64,000 bases of DNA from Cytidiella melzeri (lineage: Eukaryota; Basidiomycota; Agaricomycetes; Polyporales; Irpicaceae). Position 1 is the stretch's first letter. Every line of letters begins with the position of its first letter. The position numbers were made by a program, and so were the translations under genes. Location: contig JABYQR010000013.1 in the NCBI GenBank assembly GCA_022592445.1, positions 124,001 through 188,000 of the forward strand. The letters run 5' to 3'. This document shows, piece by piece, positions 47,497 to 58,428 of this stretch. The notes under the pieces are model-generated. The model worked only from the letters and a program-made list of their open reading frames with translations, had not been told where the DNA came from and made no database searches.

Positions 47497-47940
47497 TCAC
47501 ACGTCGTCTTCCAAACTACTATGCTCGAGTTGTAGTGCATATGCCGTGGAAAGGGGCTCATCCCAACGCACCCTAGACGGGGTGTACTCCCCATTCACTG
47601 GTTGCTTTGGTTCTGCCTTCAACTTTGCCAAGATATGTTGCCTATTTTCACGAGCCTTCTCACGCACGGCTTGTCTTTGTTTGCGCATTTTCTTCAAGGC
47701 TTTTTGTATCTCCGATAGTGTCATTGTTGGGTTATCATGTTCCATCTCCTCTTTCAAAGCCAGCCGCTTTCGGTCTCTCAATTCTGCAATGCTTGGGCCC
47801 CGTCTTTCCAACATGCAGTAGCTAGGGCTGGAGGAAATGGGATAGCAAGGCTCTTCACTGCTACACGAGACAGATACAGCTACAGTCAAGTAGCTGGTGA
47901 AGGCAGCAGTGAGCAGAATAAGAGAGGTTGAGAATTTCAT
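47497..47940 (-). CDS. Small secreted protein with a charged helix
   Basis: Single exon, 147 aa. Residues 1-23 are a clear signal peptide (MKFSTSLILLTAAFTSYLTV). After a short Cys-containing part (SCSSEEPCYPISSS, YCMLERRGPS) comes a long charged helix, about residues 52-110 (LRDRKRLALKEEMEHDN, EIQKALKKMRKQRQAVREKA), then a loose acidic tail. Three Cys in the mature part. It does not match a family I know. Size, secretion and position beside a repeat island resemble small secreted effector-like proteins, but that is inference; a structural extracellular protein is equally possible. Confidence 0.6.
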   Translation of the reverse strand: MKFSTSLILLTAAFTSYLTVAVSVSCSSEEPCYPISSSPSYCMLERRGPSIAELRDRKRLALKEEMEHDNPTMTLSEIQKALKKMRKQRQAVREKARENRQHILAKLKAEPKQPVNGEYTPSRVRWDEPLSTAYALQLEHSSLEDDV

Positions 47941-48500
47941 GATGGTGTGGGATCTTGAGAGGTGATTGGAAAAGGTAAGATGGCTAGCTGCGAGAACAAT
48001 GTTAGTATGATGTCCTAAGGCAAGTGCACCACAGACAACCATGTACTCACTGACCAGCACTGAAGCTACAAAAGACCTGGAGTGATGAGGGTCTGCTGAG
48101 GTATGAGGGTGGTTACAAAGGGCTTTATATATCTTGTAAGTCATCTGCAGTGTTGATGCCAAGACAAACTGCTCACACATAACATAGGGGTCACAAATGT
48201 CCTAGGTAGGCTGATGTACCAGGAGATTGTGGATCAGTACTTCAGTGATGAAGCATGTTTGGAAATGATATGTTTCTGTTCCGTTTGATGCCAGTGGCAG
48301 TAGTGCTCTGCAAAAATACCATTATAGTGCGATATAATCTCAGAATATTGTTAAATACCCATTAAATACTTGCTTGTGGAGAAAATTTTAGAATACAATT
48401 ACCATTAAATACAATACAATACATTACACTACACTACAATACTATGCATGTGAAAAGCTTTGAGCACATGCATGTATGTACAGCCTCTTTCCTAGAATTT

Positions 48501-48793
48501 GCACTGTTCATGCACCCATACACAGTTTTTCAATGTTGCGTAGCTACCTTAATCATTTGTACTGCCCCTGTTTTGCACTGCTCGTGGATTCATACATGTT
48601 TCATAATGTTGCAACTGTGTTTGGTTGATCTTTGTTTTCTCCACTTGTCTAGCCTGCTTTCCATATTTTGCACTGCTCATGTGCCCATACACAGTTTTTG
48701 GTGTTGTGTAGCTACCTTGATCATTTGCACTACCCCTTGTTTGCACTGCTTATGTACTCATACAAGTTTCATAAAGTTCTAGCTATTTTTGGT
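48501..48793 (+). repeat. Two tandem copies of a ~125-bp unit, period about 169 bp
   Basis: Copies begin at 48501 (GCACTGTTCATGCACCCATA) and 48670 (GCACTGCTCATGTGCCCATA). Both contain CACAGTTTTT, TAGCTACCTT, ATCATTTG and end in TTGGT, with scattered substitutions. Confidence 0.75.
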
Positions 48794-49300
48794 CAGTGAA
48801 TACATATAGAGCTGATGGTCTACTCTGGGGTTTGACATCAAGCATCTCCTAGATCCCTCACCTAGTCTACATACAAGCCTCTCATTGTGAAAAGTCTTCA
48901 TCTCCTTCTACATCTGCCATCCAATGAGTTCAAGATTTCCAGAGAAGGCTGATGTACCTACCACTGAATCTCAGCAGCATCTACTCCAAAGCCAACTAGA
49001 TACTGTTGCGGAGCGACTGCTGTGATACTGATAACCCTAAACAAGGGTGGAGAAGAGGAGGAGTGGAAGTGGAAGTGGATCTCCAACGACGACAACGAGG
49101 TCAAAGTCGATGATAAGCAGGCAAGCAGGCTCAGAGGCCGGATACTGGCAGTGCAAATGACGAAGTTAATATCAGACTTATACTAAGTTACATTGAGTAA
49201 CTCACCTGGCAGTGCAAATGACGAAGAGGTCAAGATGCAGAACCAGGGAGGGTAAGGGGTACTATATATACTGTGTCTGGGTGGTCTGTGCACCATTTCC

Positions 49301-49625
49301 CACACTAGGGACTGGAGTAACTGTGGGGCTGGAGTAACAATAGAACAATAAGGGACCAGGGTAACTGTCAAGGACCTGAGTAACTGTCAAGGACCTGAGT
49401 AACTGTCAAGGACCAGGGTACAGAGAACAATAGAGTTAGAACAATAGAACAATAGAACAATAGAATAGGAACAATAGAACAATAGAAACTGGGGGAATCC
49501 CTGGGGAATCCCTAACAATAGATAGAAGACAATAATCGAAAGACAATAGAACAATAAAACCTGGGGGAATCCCTGGGGAATCCCTATCAATGGAAGAGGA
49601 ACAATAGAACAATAGCCTAGGTTGA
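49301..49625 (+). repeat. Compound minisatellite
   Basis: Two interleaved arrays. GTAACTGTCAAGGACC(T/A)GA is repeated about three times near 49348-49420; AACAATAGA and GAACAATAGAACAATAG units recur from 49330 to 49617. A GGGGGAATCCCTGGGGAATCCC block appears twice (near 49494 and 49564). Confidence 0.75.
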
Positions 49626-50043
49626 TCTGGAACCGCTCCAGATTGAGTCTAGGGTTTGGGTCTGGACTATTGATAAATAAGGCAGGATGTCACGTGACCT
49701 GGGTTAGGGTTAGGTCTGGTAACACTCCTAGCCGGAAAATAAGCGCTCTAGATAGGCGCCTAAGGCTGTAAACTTGTGGCAATGTTGGAAAAATCCAGTC
49801 TGTTGGACTATCCATGTCAGATACACTATGCCTTCTTATCAGCAATTGTTACAAACGGTCTTCACACTTTGCTATTTTCATTCTTTTCTCGTCACAGTAG
49901 ATATCCATTTCTTTGCTTTGTCTTGAAGATCCAACTTGTCCTTCCCTCATCACTTCAAATCCCTTGTCATTTCCGTTCAACATGGTGATATGTCCGGAAA
50001 CCGCTGGACATGCAACAAGCTCAACAAGGAGCCCTTTGCGCAA

Positions 50044-50942
50044 ACAAGAAGAGCTCCTTGTCACTCGAGAGCCCTCGCAAGACGTCTTGAGGTTTGCGCG
50101 ACAGCTGGTTCTACAGCTTGCTTCTCAAGCTTGTCATACAGCTCGCGACTTGAGCTTGTCTTGCTCCTTGCACCTTGCGCCTTGAGCTTGTCTATGGCTC
50201 AGCCCTTTGGGCACTCAAGCTAGTGCTCTCTTAAGTCATGGTTTGCATTCTCGCGCAAGTTCTTGTTCATGTCTCTCGCAAGTTTTGGGCAGCCTCAAGC
50301 GCATTGGCACTTTCCCTTGCCACTCTTGGTTTCCTTGTAGCCTCCTTGCTGCAACAAACTCAAACGAGGCACTCTTCTTGCAAACTGTCAAAGCGAGATT
50401 GTATTGCTGATTATTAGACATCAGATCTATGGATGATGTAGATTAGATATGTAGATAGATAAGATCAGATAGTACATAGCATGTGATTCCATCATCATAT
50501 GGCCACACACGATGCAATACTTGCACCTTATGGCATCGTGTTCCAGTAGTTTCTATGACTGAATAGCAGAAGTACCATGAGGCTTCTGCATGACTCATGT
50601 TTCATATACCAAATGTATTGAGCTTACTAAAGGCTCAGTCAGCACCATTCAGTTATGTAGGATGCTCAGTCATCGCTTACATTCTCTATTCAGTAGTATT
50701 AGCAAGCAGGACTGTGCATTACCAATCCTTACTCATAGGATTACCAATCCTTACCAATCCTTACTCATATGATATTACTGTAGCATTAGTAATCTAGTTA
50801 CAGACATGTATATATACCGCTCCTAGAGAGCAGAGAAATCATAAGACACTTACTCCCAGAGTTAGTTGACCTTCCAAGTCATCCCCTACACTCGTAACTT
50901 TCAAACACAAACAAGCAGAGCTTCTCGTCACTCGAGAGCCCT
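50044..50942 (+). repeat. Dispersed repeat pair sharing GTCACTCGAGAGCCCT
   Basis: The 16-mer GTCACTCGAGAGCCCT occurs at 50060-50075 and 50927-50942, each preceded by an ACAAG(A/C)AGAGCT-like stretch. A TATATATACC box and a CTCCTAGAGAGCAGAG motif just before the second copy recall LTR promoter regions. Not enough is left to define an element. Confidence 0.45.
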
Positions 50943-51814
50943 TGGATCCGCAGCTCTTCTCAGGAATAGGGGAACCTTGAGCAGCCTCTCTCTCTCTTCA
51001 TCAATCCCCCAAACCCGTCACTACCAGGATTTGTTTCCATTGCACTGCCTCCTTCTCCTGTGTGGACTCGAGTCACCAAGCCTTTGTTTCATTGGATGCT
51101 TGTAGTTTAGCTGCACAAGAAGCAGTGTACTCCTTGTTCTTGTGATGAGTTTCATGATTGCCCCTTGTTTCATCTCACACTGCCCTCTCTCACTGCCTCG
51201 CTCTCACACAGACCTTGAATTTGATATGGGATTTTATGCAGTAGTATTTATACACAGTGTGTTTGTACCTCAAGTAGGAGAATACAACAACCCCCGTGTT
51301 TCCCCCTTCAAGTTTGCATCTGCAAGCCTTGCATCTCGTGTCTCGAGCCTTCCTGCTCCTTGCATCTCGTCTCGAGCCTTCTTGTGGTGTGTATATCTCA
51401 TTTGCATAGCGTTCTCAAGCCCTCTTGTGTTCCTCACTGCGTTTATTCTACTGCATTATTTCACTGTGTTGTGTTCCTTTTTCACTGTGTCCTCCTTTTG
51501 AGCCATTGTTTACCTTCTCTTGGCCACTGTGTTTATATTGCGTTTCTTCCACTGCCTTGCATTTTAAAGCCACATTTCTTCTTCACTTGGCAACTACAAT
51601 TCACTGCGTTTTCTCCTATCTTCTCGTCCCTTGTGACCTCTTCTCATTGCTTCACTCAACCTCTGAGCTTTTCCCACCATTACCCTCTTGGGTTCTTTAC
51701 CTCATGCTTTGTATCACTGTTGTTTCTTGCACTTCTCTACATACCCAATCCCCTCATCTTGCCCCTCGGTGTAGTGTGGCATCCGTCTACCACTTGCACA
51801 TTCACATCTTGTCA

Positions 51815-51895
51815 CTTTGTGCTGCATCTTGTTGCATCTCATTGCTGCAAGCCACATCTTGTTGCTTTGCGCCGCATCTTGTTGCATCTCGTTGC
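51815..51895 (+). repeat. Degenerate tandem repeat based on TGCATCTTGTTGCATCTC
   Basis: The unit recurs twice clearly and in partial form around it, giving a Cys/Leu-rich false reading frame on the + strand. Confidence 0.55.
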
Positions 51896-52192
51896 CTCTT
51901 GCCACATTGTATCACCTCTTGTTTGTGTTCAGGTGCAGCCTAGGACTCTTGGACCCACTTGCATCACATATACACTCCACCTTTGTCCATACTCACACAC
52001 GTGATCACCTCCCTTGAGGTCTGGTGTGTTTGTGCCTGGTCCCTCTGTGTCCAGGGGGTGGGTTAGTGTCTCAACGGTCATTGACTCCCCTTTCTTTGTT
52101 CTTGTTACTTCAGACCTAACTCCGATTGATTACCATTGCCTTGGTTCTACCCTCAGCTCTTCCATAGCTCCGTTACTGTTCTATTGGTTCCA

Positions 52193-52281
52193 ACCTCATC
52201 TATCCCCTACTTCAGGCCCAACCCCGTCTATCCCCTGTTTTGGGTCCAACCCCATTCATTCCCTGTTCCGGGTTCAACCCC
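52193..52281 (+). repeat. Three-unit minisatellite, ~29 bp
   Basis: Three successive units of about 29 bp share CTATCCCCT or CATTCCCTG cores followed by GGGTCCAACC-like ends. Confidence 0.6.
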
Positions 52282-52524
52282 TTTTCTATTGGTCTTTGAC
52301 TCATGTTTCATCTTTCCATTGTCTATTTTTCTTGCTTTCCATTTGTTGGTTACCACTACATCAGACTGGTCCATAAATAGTTGAGTCAACATGTATAAAT
52401 AGCCGCTAGACATGGGGCTAGAACCTCAGTCTATCCACTTTGTATCAATATTCCTTCTATCAATCCATCATATGTCTGCCATTGTGCTTGACAGCGACCG
52501 CGCGGCCTAAACCATCATTCAACC

Positions 52525-52875
52525 TTGTGTGTAGTTACACCAAGGGGTTCTGACTTGATAACTTGTCTCTTAACGATAGTCGGTCTTAACAGCAATCTTC
52601 CATCTACTTTGCCTGCGGGGTTGCCTGATGGCCCTTTGAGAAAGTACTTCACTGATGTTGACATTGACCCTGATGAAGGGCCATGGTACTCAGTTGACCG
52701 GGCCTGGACACACGTATTCCAGGGTACTGAGAAGCAGCTAGCACTTATCACAAGTGGTCCTGATGGCACTGTGCTCAAAGTTCACAGAACCAATGGGACA
52801 AGTACTTACCAGATGTCCTTCTTGCACATCATGCCCACCAAAACCCTTTGCTCCGGACATCTCCCTTCTATCTGA
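52525..52875 (+). CDS. Unrecognised 116-codon open frame inside the repeat island
   Basis: An uninterrupted frame with balanced composition (LRKYFTDVDIDPDEGPWYS, AWTHVFQGTEKQLAL, GTVLKVHRTNGTSTYQM). It stands out from the low-complexity frames around it. No start context, promoter or family resemblance was found. It may be a piece of a transposable-element protein or a remnant of a host gene. Confidence 0.3.
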   Translation: MCVVTPRGSDLITCLLTIVGLNSNLPSTLPAGLPDGPLRKYFTDVDIDPDEGPWYSVDRAWTHVFQGTEKQLALITSGPDGTVLKVHRTNGTSTYQMSFLHIMPTKTLCSGHLPSI

Positions 52876-53779
52876 CCTTTGGATAATACCTATGTTTGCC
52901 TAACAACTATGTATACTGTCATGGATGGCCTGACTAGCCCTTAAATTTTCGCAATTTACCTCTTGTTTTTATCTGTAAAACTCCGGGCTGCAGCTCAGTT
53001 GCAACCTTCTCTGCACAAACTCCCTTTTCACGTCTATTAAGCGCCCGTATCACGTGGCTTAGATGCTCCACACGGTCACATTGCTTGCTACTACGTTACA
53101 CTGGCATGTGACTTAGCTTAAGTAAGCCCACATGGCTACAGACACATGGTTCAGCCCATAGCTAGGGTTTGATGTCATAAATGACGTCCACATGGACTCC
53201 TTTTGTTCTTTCCTTATTGTTCTCTTTATGGAAGGATGTTCTCACAGGTGTGGGAATGGAATACAATAGTTGGTCTCCTTTTAGATAGATTCTCTCACGG
53301 GTAGAGTTCTTGGCAAGGTCAAGACAATAGCTATTGTTCTCCTTTAGGTAGTTCTTTTGTTCTTCGTTCACACGGCTTCTTGCAAAGCCTGCCCTCAACA
53401 TGGTCTGTGCGCAGGTCCCTGAAGTCTATATAAGCAGCTACATGTACGCTCCTAGCCCCCATCTCGACCTCTTGGTCTTTACTGGGCTAGGTAAGCAACA
53501 CCCCTCTTGTACTACATAGCGAGTAGTATCAATGCTAACTTGGTCTTTACTGGGCTAGACATCTGTATAAGGTTTATAGCTGGTGAGAGTATTGAGCTCC
53601 ACGCCTACCACCACCACTTCGTTGTCATCCACTTCGTGTCCCTGTTTGTCACGTCGAGCCTTGTCTCCGTGTCAGTATACAACGTTGTTCATGCTCCACC
53701 CTCTGACCAGGAGATCAAAGCACTGCAAAAGAAGCATCCTGAGCATATTCAGAATTGAAGCTGTTTCAAGATGAGGCAA

Positions 53780-54040
53780 ACAATAAGGCCTTTGCCTGCT
53801 TACAGAAGGAAGCCAAACAACGAGAAGGTTCATATTGAGAAGAGGCAATTGGGGTTGGTGATCTGGTAAAGTGTAAGTTTGAATCCCCCACTGAGCTACA
53901 TTCTCAATGAGACGGCCCCTTGCTCGTTCGAGCGGCCACTGGGAAAAATACTTACCAGCTGCAAACCAGATCTGGCTATGTCCTTTGACAGGTATACAAT
54001 GGAGACCACCTTGGCTGTTATTCTCCTGGACAGCACAACG
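53780..54040 (+). pseudogene. Gypsy-like integrase C-terminal remnant
   Basis: One frame reads VGDLVKCKFESPTELHSQ, stop, DGPLLVRAATGKNTYQLQTRSGYVL, stop, QVYNGDHL. This is the pattern of the C-terminal region of Ty3/gypsy integrases (GDLV near the start, a WxGP core, then a G-x-Y-x-L line and an NG-x-L end). Stops TGA at 53836, 53908 and 53986 break it; the second sits where a Trp is expected. A purine tract and LTR-like start follow. Confidence 0.5.
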
Positions 54041-54218
54041 AGGTTTGTAGCATGCCAGCAACAACCTGTGACAAAGAGACAAACAAGAACAAGTAAAAAA
54101 TGCTAGGCACGCAGCTATGTGAATTACATGTTGGTTATCTTCCGATTAGGCTTAATAAGTCTTTCTGTTTTATTTTTGTTTATTTTTGCATGATAGCTTT
54201 CAGGACAAAAGTGTCAAC

Positions 54219-54410
54219 GAGGGGGTAGTGTTGGACAACTAGCTTATCCAGGTTTCAGCCCAACTATTTGTTCTTCCAATTACCTGACTCAATTATTGTT
54301 GTGTTCAATTATTGTACTATCAGTAACTCATATTTTCCAATCCTTTTGTAGCAGAGATAGGTCCTGCTTATTGTAGTGTATTTAAGTATACAAACGACAA
54401 GAGGTGGAAT
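54219..54410 (+). mobile_element. Polypurine tract and start of a 3' LTR
   Basis: GAGGGGGTAG at 54219-54228 is directly followed by TGTTGGACAACTAG, the usual layout of a polypurine tract next to a 3' LTR beginning TG. It lies 190 bp downstream of the integrase remnant. A TATTTAAG motif near 54378 could be the LTR promoter. The LTR end and a 5' partner were not found. Confidence 0.45.
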
Positions 54411-54709
54411 TCTCTCGCCCATTTTCTCCGCAAAAGACCAACCTTTGTTAGAAGTGGGTGGAACCACAATATCGCACGCGGCTCACGTGCTACATCACGA
54501 TTCGGCGCTATCATAGCAGAGAACCGTTTCCACTGTCCAGATGACTTGAGTACTCGAAACATGTTGATTTGGTCTCCAATTCGCTAATAATATTTGTCAC
54601 AACCTCGTTGCTTTGCTTAATTATGCACCGAACTTTTCTTTTTGCAACGCCCTAAACCTTTTCTCAAACTTGGGCAAGACCAAGTCCTACAATGTGGCCA
54701 TGGATTTCG

Positions 54710-55583
54710 TCAGCTCTGCAAACACCTATAGAACGGCCTCAAATGTACCTCACGCCACGTCGCCACGACACTCGGCCGAGTCTGCAAGTCCTGAACATAC
54801 TGCCAGAACCTCGCCAACGTTGGCTCCTGCAACGCGTTCAACACCTTCTGTCCTTCTCCCTGACCCGGCTTCCACGGTCCCAGATCGTGCCTGAGTCGCA
54901 GATGGGTCCGCAAAAGCACCGGTGCAAGCGCAATATCGGCGATCGAAAATTCGCCCACCGCGAATCCCTTGGGCGGTAAATGCGCTTGGAAACTCTCGAA
55001 GGCTTGAATGAGAACCTCAGGAGTGCCGCCGCCCTGCTCCACCTTGGACAGTTCGACGTTGACGGTGTTAATGAACAAGCGGGCTTTAGCACGGAGAACG
55101 GGGTCTTGAGGGAGGATACCAGATTCGGGGTAGAGGTCTGCGATGAACTCGACGAGGACGAGGGACTCGTTAAGTTTGACAGAGTCGGGGGAGGGTTGGT
55201 CGGGTGGGACTTCAGGGCCTCCATATGTGATCGCCGGTACCTGCACAATTATGCAATAAGTCATGTTTGCGTTTCATACGAGATATTCGAACTTCGAGAG
55301 TTAATGACCTTGCTGGCTGGGTTGACTTTGGGAGCGTACCATTCGGGCTTGTTGCTCAGATCGATCTCGTACCTAGTGAACTTGGCGTTTTTCGCCTCTG
55401 CCAATGCAATTTCGACCTGAAGCGCTTTTTAGTGATCAGATTCAAGTTGCGCGATGACAGAGCGTACCCGTTGAGCATAAGGACAAGTCTATCAGGGCAT
55501 CGCACGTCAGTATACAGCTGAGGGTGAGCAGAGAGTGGCTGATGACTGACGGTGGAGGTGTATAGTGTGAGTTGCTTGGACAT
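54710..55583 (-). CDS. Cys-type glutathione S-transferase
   Basis: Glutathione-dependent transferase or reductase with thioredoxin-like N-terminal and all-helical C-terminal domains. Four exons (55551-55583, 55468-55488, 55309-55416, 54710-55240) give 230 aa. The N-terminus reads MSKQLTLYTST-TCPYAQR-VEIALAEAK; the Cys in TCPYAQR places it with omega-like Cys-GSTs rather than Tyr/Ser classes. NPASKVPAITYGG provides the cis-Pro, and LNESLVLVEFIADLYPESG contains the glutathione-contact Glu-Ser. FSIADIALAPVLLR marks the N-capping box of the C-domain. The motif TCPYAQR is encoded by its own 21-nt exon. Confidence 0.93.
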
Positions 55584-56145
55584 GGTGGATGGAAGGTAGA
55601 TGGACATACTTTGCACGAAACTGGATACTTATACTGCTAGGGCCGACTTTCGACTACAGACTGTAGATGACTCGACGGCGCGGTGCGAGGCGTGGTCATG
55701 GATTAGGACATCGTGGTCATGGCAGCTGATAGGCCAGCTTAGGCGCCCGGCGATCTCCGAGGGTCACCTAGAATGGTAATGAGCACGTGTTACTGAAGAC
55801 GGTGAGGTGATCGCGCATGCGACAGCGCGGAAAAACCTCTGCCATTCATGGTAATACTCCTTACTTTCCAAGCAGCAACAACACTCTTCAAACTTGACTC
55901 AGTCGAGGGATGATTGTGCAGATATGCATCGGCATCGATAAATTATATGTGCTCGGAGATCACCGGGCGTCCAAGGTTGCTCGCCTATTTCCTTTTCGTC
56001 AGCTGGCTAAGTATTGTCATCAGTTCGGCGCGCACCACAGATCTTCGCAGTGCACATCCGATCAAGGCAAGCTCTGTGTTGCATGCTCCGTGCACTACAT
56101 GTCTTAGCTTTTGTAGAGTATCTCAGCACTAGCAGAGACTCATGA
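55584..56145. other. Intergenic, GST promoter and P450 3' flank
   Basis: No gene supported. A reverse-strand AGTATAAGTAT at about 55625-55636 is a likely GST TATA box. Confidence 0.45.
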
Positions 56146-58428
56146 TTAGAGTACAGAGGTTCCTGTTGGGCTACCCGAGGCAGAGAGCCTGATCAATGCC
56201 TCAGCTGCTACAGACCGGGGCTCTAGAATGCATTTGAAAGGCCTCGGGTGCCTGCCCAAAAGAAATGAGTGAAACGCACGCGTGCGGTTGTTTGCATTCG
56301 AGTACTCACGATATAAAGCCATCGTATTCAACCTCAGGTTCAATTACCCCTCCGTCCAGGCTACGCGCCTTCGAGACAGTGAACACATAGAGCATCATGG
56401 CGACGGCGATAAAGATGGAGTTGTCCGCAAAGTACATTCCTGGACATACCCTGCCCAGCAAAGTTAGGACACCATACCAAAGGGATTCTTGCGTCAAAAA
56501 ACGCACCGACGTCCGAAGCCAAACCCAGTAGCAGGATCCGTCTCCTTACTCAATTGGCAGGGCTTTCCCTGGTCGTTCAAGAACCTCTCCGGACGAAATT
56601 GAGAAGCATTTTGAAAAGCGTCATCGCTGTGAAGCATAGTCCTGTGTCATATCATTAGTCTCTACAGACTCCCAGGCCACCGCAATCTCTACTAGTGAGC
56701 TCACCATATGTTTGCCCACACGACCGTACCCTTCTTCAAACGCCACCCTCTGTACACGTCGTCCTGCGTCAATTGGTGTGCAAGACCTGCAAAGACGTCA
56801 TCCTGCTTCCATACACGTTTATTACAGAGGAGAACTCACCCAATGGTACTGCCGGATTCCACCGTAGTATCTCGAGGACGACGGCATTGATATAAGGCAG
56901 GTTTGGACGGTCCGCGAAAGTAGGCAGACGCTGCCATTCGGAGCCAATCACCGAGTCAAGTTCAGCGTGAGCTCGAGTCTGTATAGCAGGGTAAAGGCAC
57001 ATGGCTAGAATGAATGAAGCGAGGGAAGAAGGTGTCTGCGTTTACAATCACAATTAGACTAGCAAAGAAGTAACGAGTGTTTTCGTTAACGTACAGTATC
57101 TGCCCCGCCTGACGAGGTATAGGCCATTGTGAACGCGAGATCAATTGATCAGGGGAAGGGTGTTGCTTACCAGAGTAGAGAGACGCAGCTGCAGCCTTGA
57201 TGAGCTCTTCTTCCTCGGAAGTTGGTGTGACTTTCCCCTCAAGGTAGGTAGATACGAAGGAAGGAGAGACTATGCCCTTGCTCTGCAAAATGTTGTGCTG
57301 CTGCTTGAGTCGAATTCTGAAGATATAACAGCCCATACCATCTCGCGCTTGACAAACCCGTACGGCACGTCATACAGTTCCTCCAGGTCCCGATGCATTC
57401 TTTCTGCCTCTCTTTGAAAGCCGGCTCCAGGGACCCAGCTTGGTACGTACTTCAGCAACGGAATGGTATCGACCAAGAACGCTCCTGGCTCGGAAGCACG
57501 TGCAAAACCTTGCATGGCCTTCTCCACAATCTTGACGAGTGGATCCTCCTTCTGGTCTTCAACGACATTGTATCCGAAAGTCAGACGTAATATCAACGCA
57601 CCCGTGGACCTTCAAATCAGGATTAGCTCCAAACATGTGTATCAGCAGTTTATCAGACAATGGTGTGTTCCACTCACTGCCGCATGTGTGACATGAATCC
57701 CTCAGGGTCGTTGACAACACGCAAAAGAAGCCTGGCAGCATTTTCCTGCTGTGCAGTGAGCAGCAATGGGTTTTGCGCCTGACGGGGACCCATGAAATGG
57801 TGGAACAGTCTTCTGAATTCGCGAAAACGAGGGCTGTGAGGACCAGGGGAATATCCTAGGCCACGGTTCCAGCCTACACTGATAATTGGCCAGCTGGTGA
57901 GCTTCTTTTGGCGCTGCTGAAGTAGGCAACACTCACAGCTCACCGGCCATGACTGCGGATGGTCTATCGGAGTATATCAGGCCTAGGACAATATGAGATG
58001 ATTGTCATAATGATCGCATTGCAGTGCCAAGAAAACGTACCTTTGTGGTCCAATAACTCTGATGCAGCTTTGACAGAGCCGAGAATGAGGGTAGGCTGAC
58101 CCATGATGGTCACTTGCACAACATCACCTACGGTCAGCGAAACACGTTAACACAAGATGCTCTAGACAAGTTCAACCATGTTGAGCAAACGCAACGACGG
58201 ACCATATTCTCTGATCCACTGATCAAACTTCAACCATTGTCGGTCAACAGGGATCTGGAAAGCGTTGCCAACGAACGGCAGACCGCGCGGTCCTGGAGGG
58301 CTTGACCGTGTCGCACTGTGTAAGGGGCCAGCGTTGCTTCTATTCACAACGAATTTGACGAGAAGGTACGATAAGAGAATCAGCAGGACCCAGTCGTACT
58401 CGGTGACCAAGATGACAACGGCGGGCAT
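56146..58428 (-). CDS. Cytochrome P450 monooxygenase, 12 exons
   Basis: Exons 58203-58428, 58041-58127, 57937-57982, 57678-57878, 57339-57609, 57171-57282, 57095-57108, 56840-57035, 56705-56786, 56507-56641, 56310-56450, 56146-56251 give 538 aa. N-terminal TM anchor (LLILLSYLLVKFVV), proline hinge SSPPGPRGLPFVGN, I-helix YSGGADTTPSSLASFIL, K-helix EILRWNP, PERF-region FRPERF, and heme loop FGFGRRVCPGMYFAD with the Cys ligand. The I-helix lacks the usual A/G-G-x-E/D-T form only slightly (GGADT). It resembles the O-methylsterigmatocystin-oxidoreductase-like P450s common in basidiomycetes. Unrelated in detail to the P450 at 15582. Exon 7 is 14 nt and codes the I-helix GGADT. Confidence 0.93.

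Larger units (their letters stand above)
48181..54420. other. Repeat-rich, gene-poor island with decayed retroelement sequence
   Basis: About 6 kb without any intact gene. It holds a 170-bp tandem duplication, several minisatellites, dispersed repeats, pyrimidine-rich pseudo-open frames and the 3' end of a gypsy-like element. Base composition and codon-like structure differ from both flanks. Individual pieces are listed separately. Confidence 0.7.

Noticed and set aside
49301..49625. CRISPR-like repeat array
   Set aside because: Units are irregular, spacers are not unique, and the genome is fungal; it is a minisatellite.
49700..49715. GGGTTAGGGTTAG as telomere remnant
   Set aside because: Only two units; such short matches arise by chance and there is no subtelomeric context.
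51360..52004. 214-codon Cys/Leu/Ser-rich frame
   Set aside because: Produced by CTTGTTGCATCT-type pyrimidine repeats rather than a protein.
54368..54562. 64-codon reverse-strand frame near the LTR
   Set aside because: No recognisable features; overlaps the presumed LTR end.
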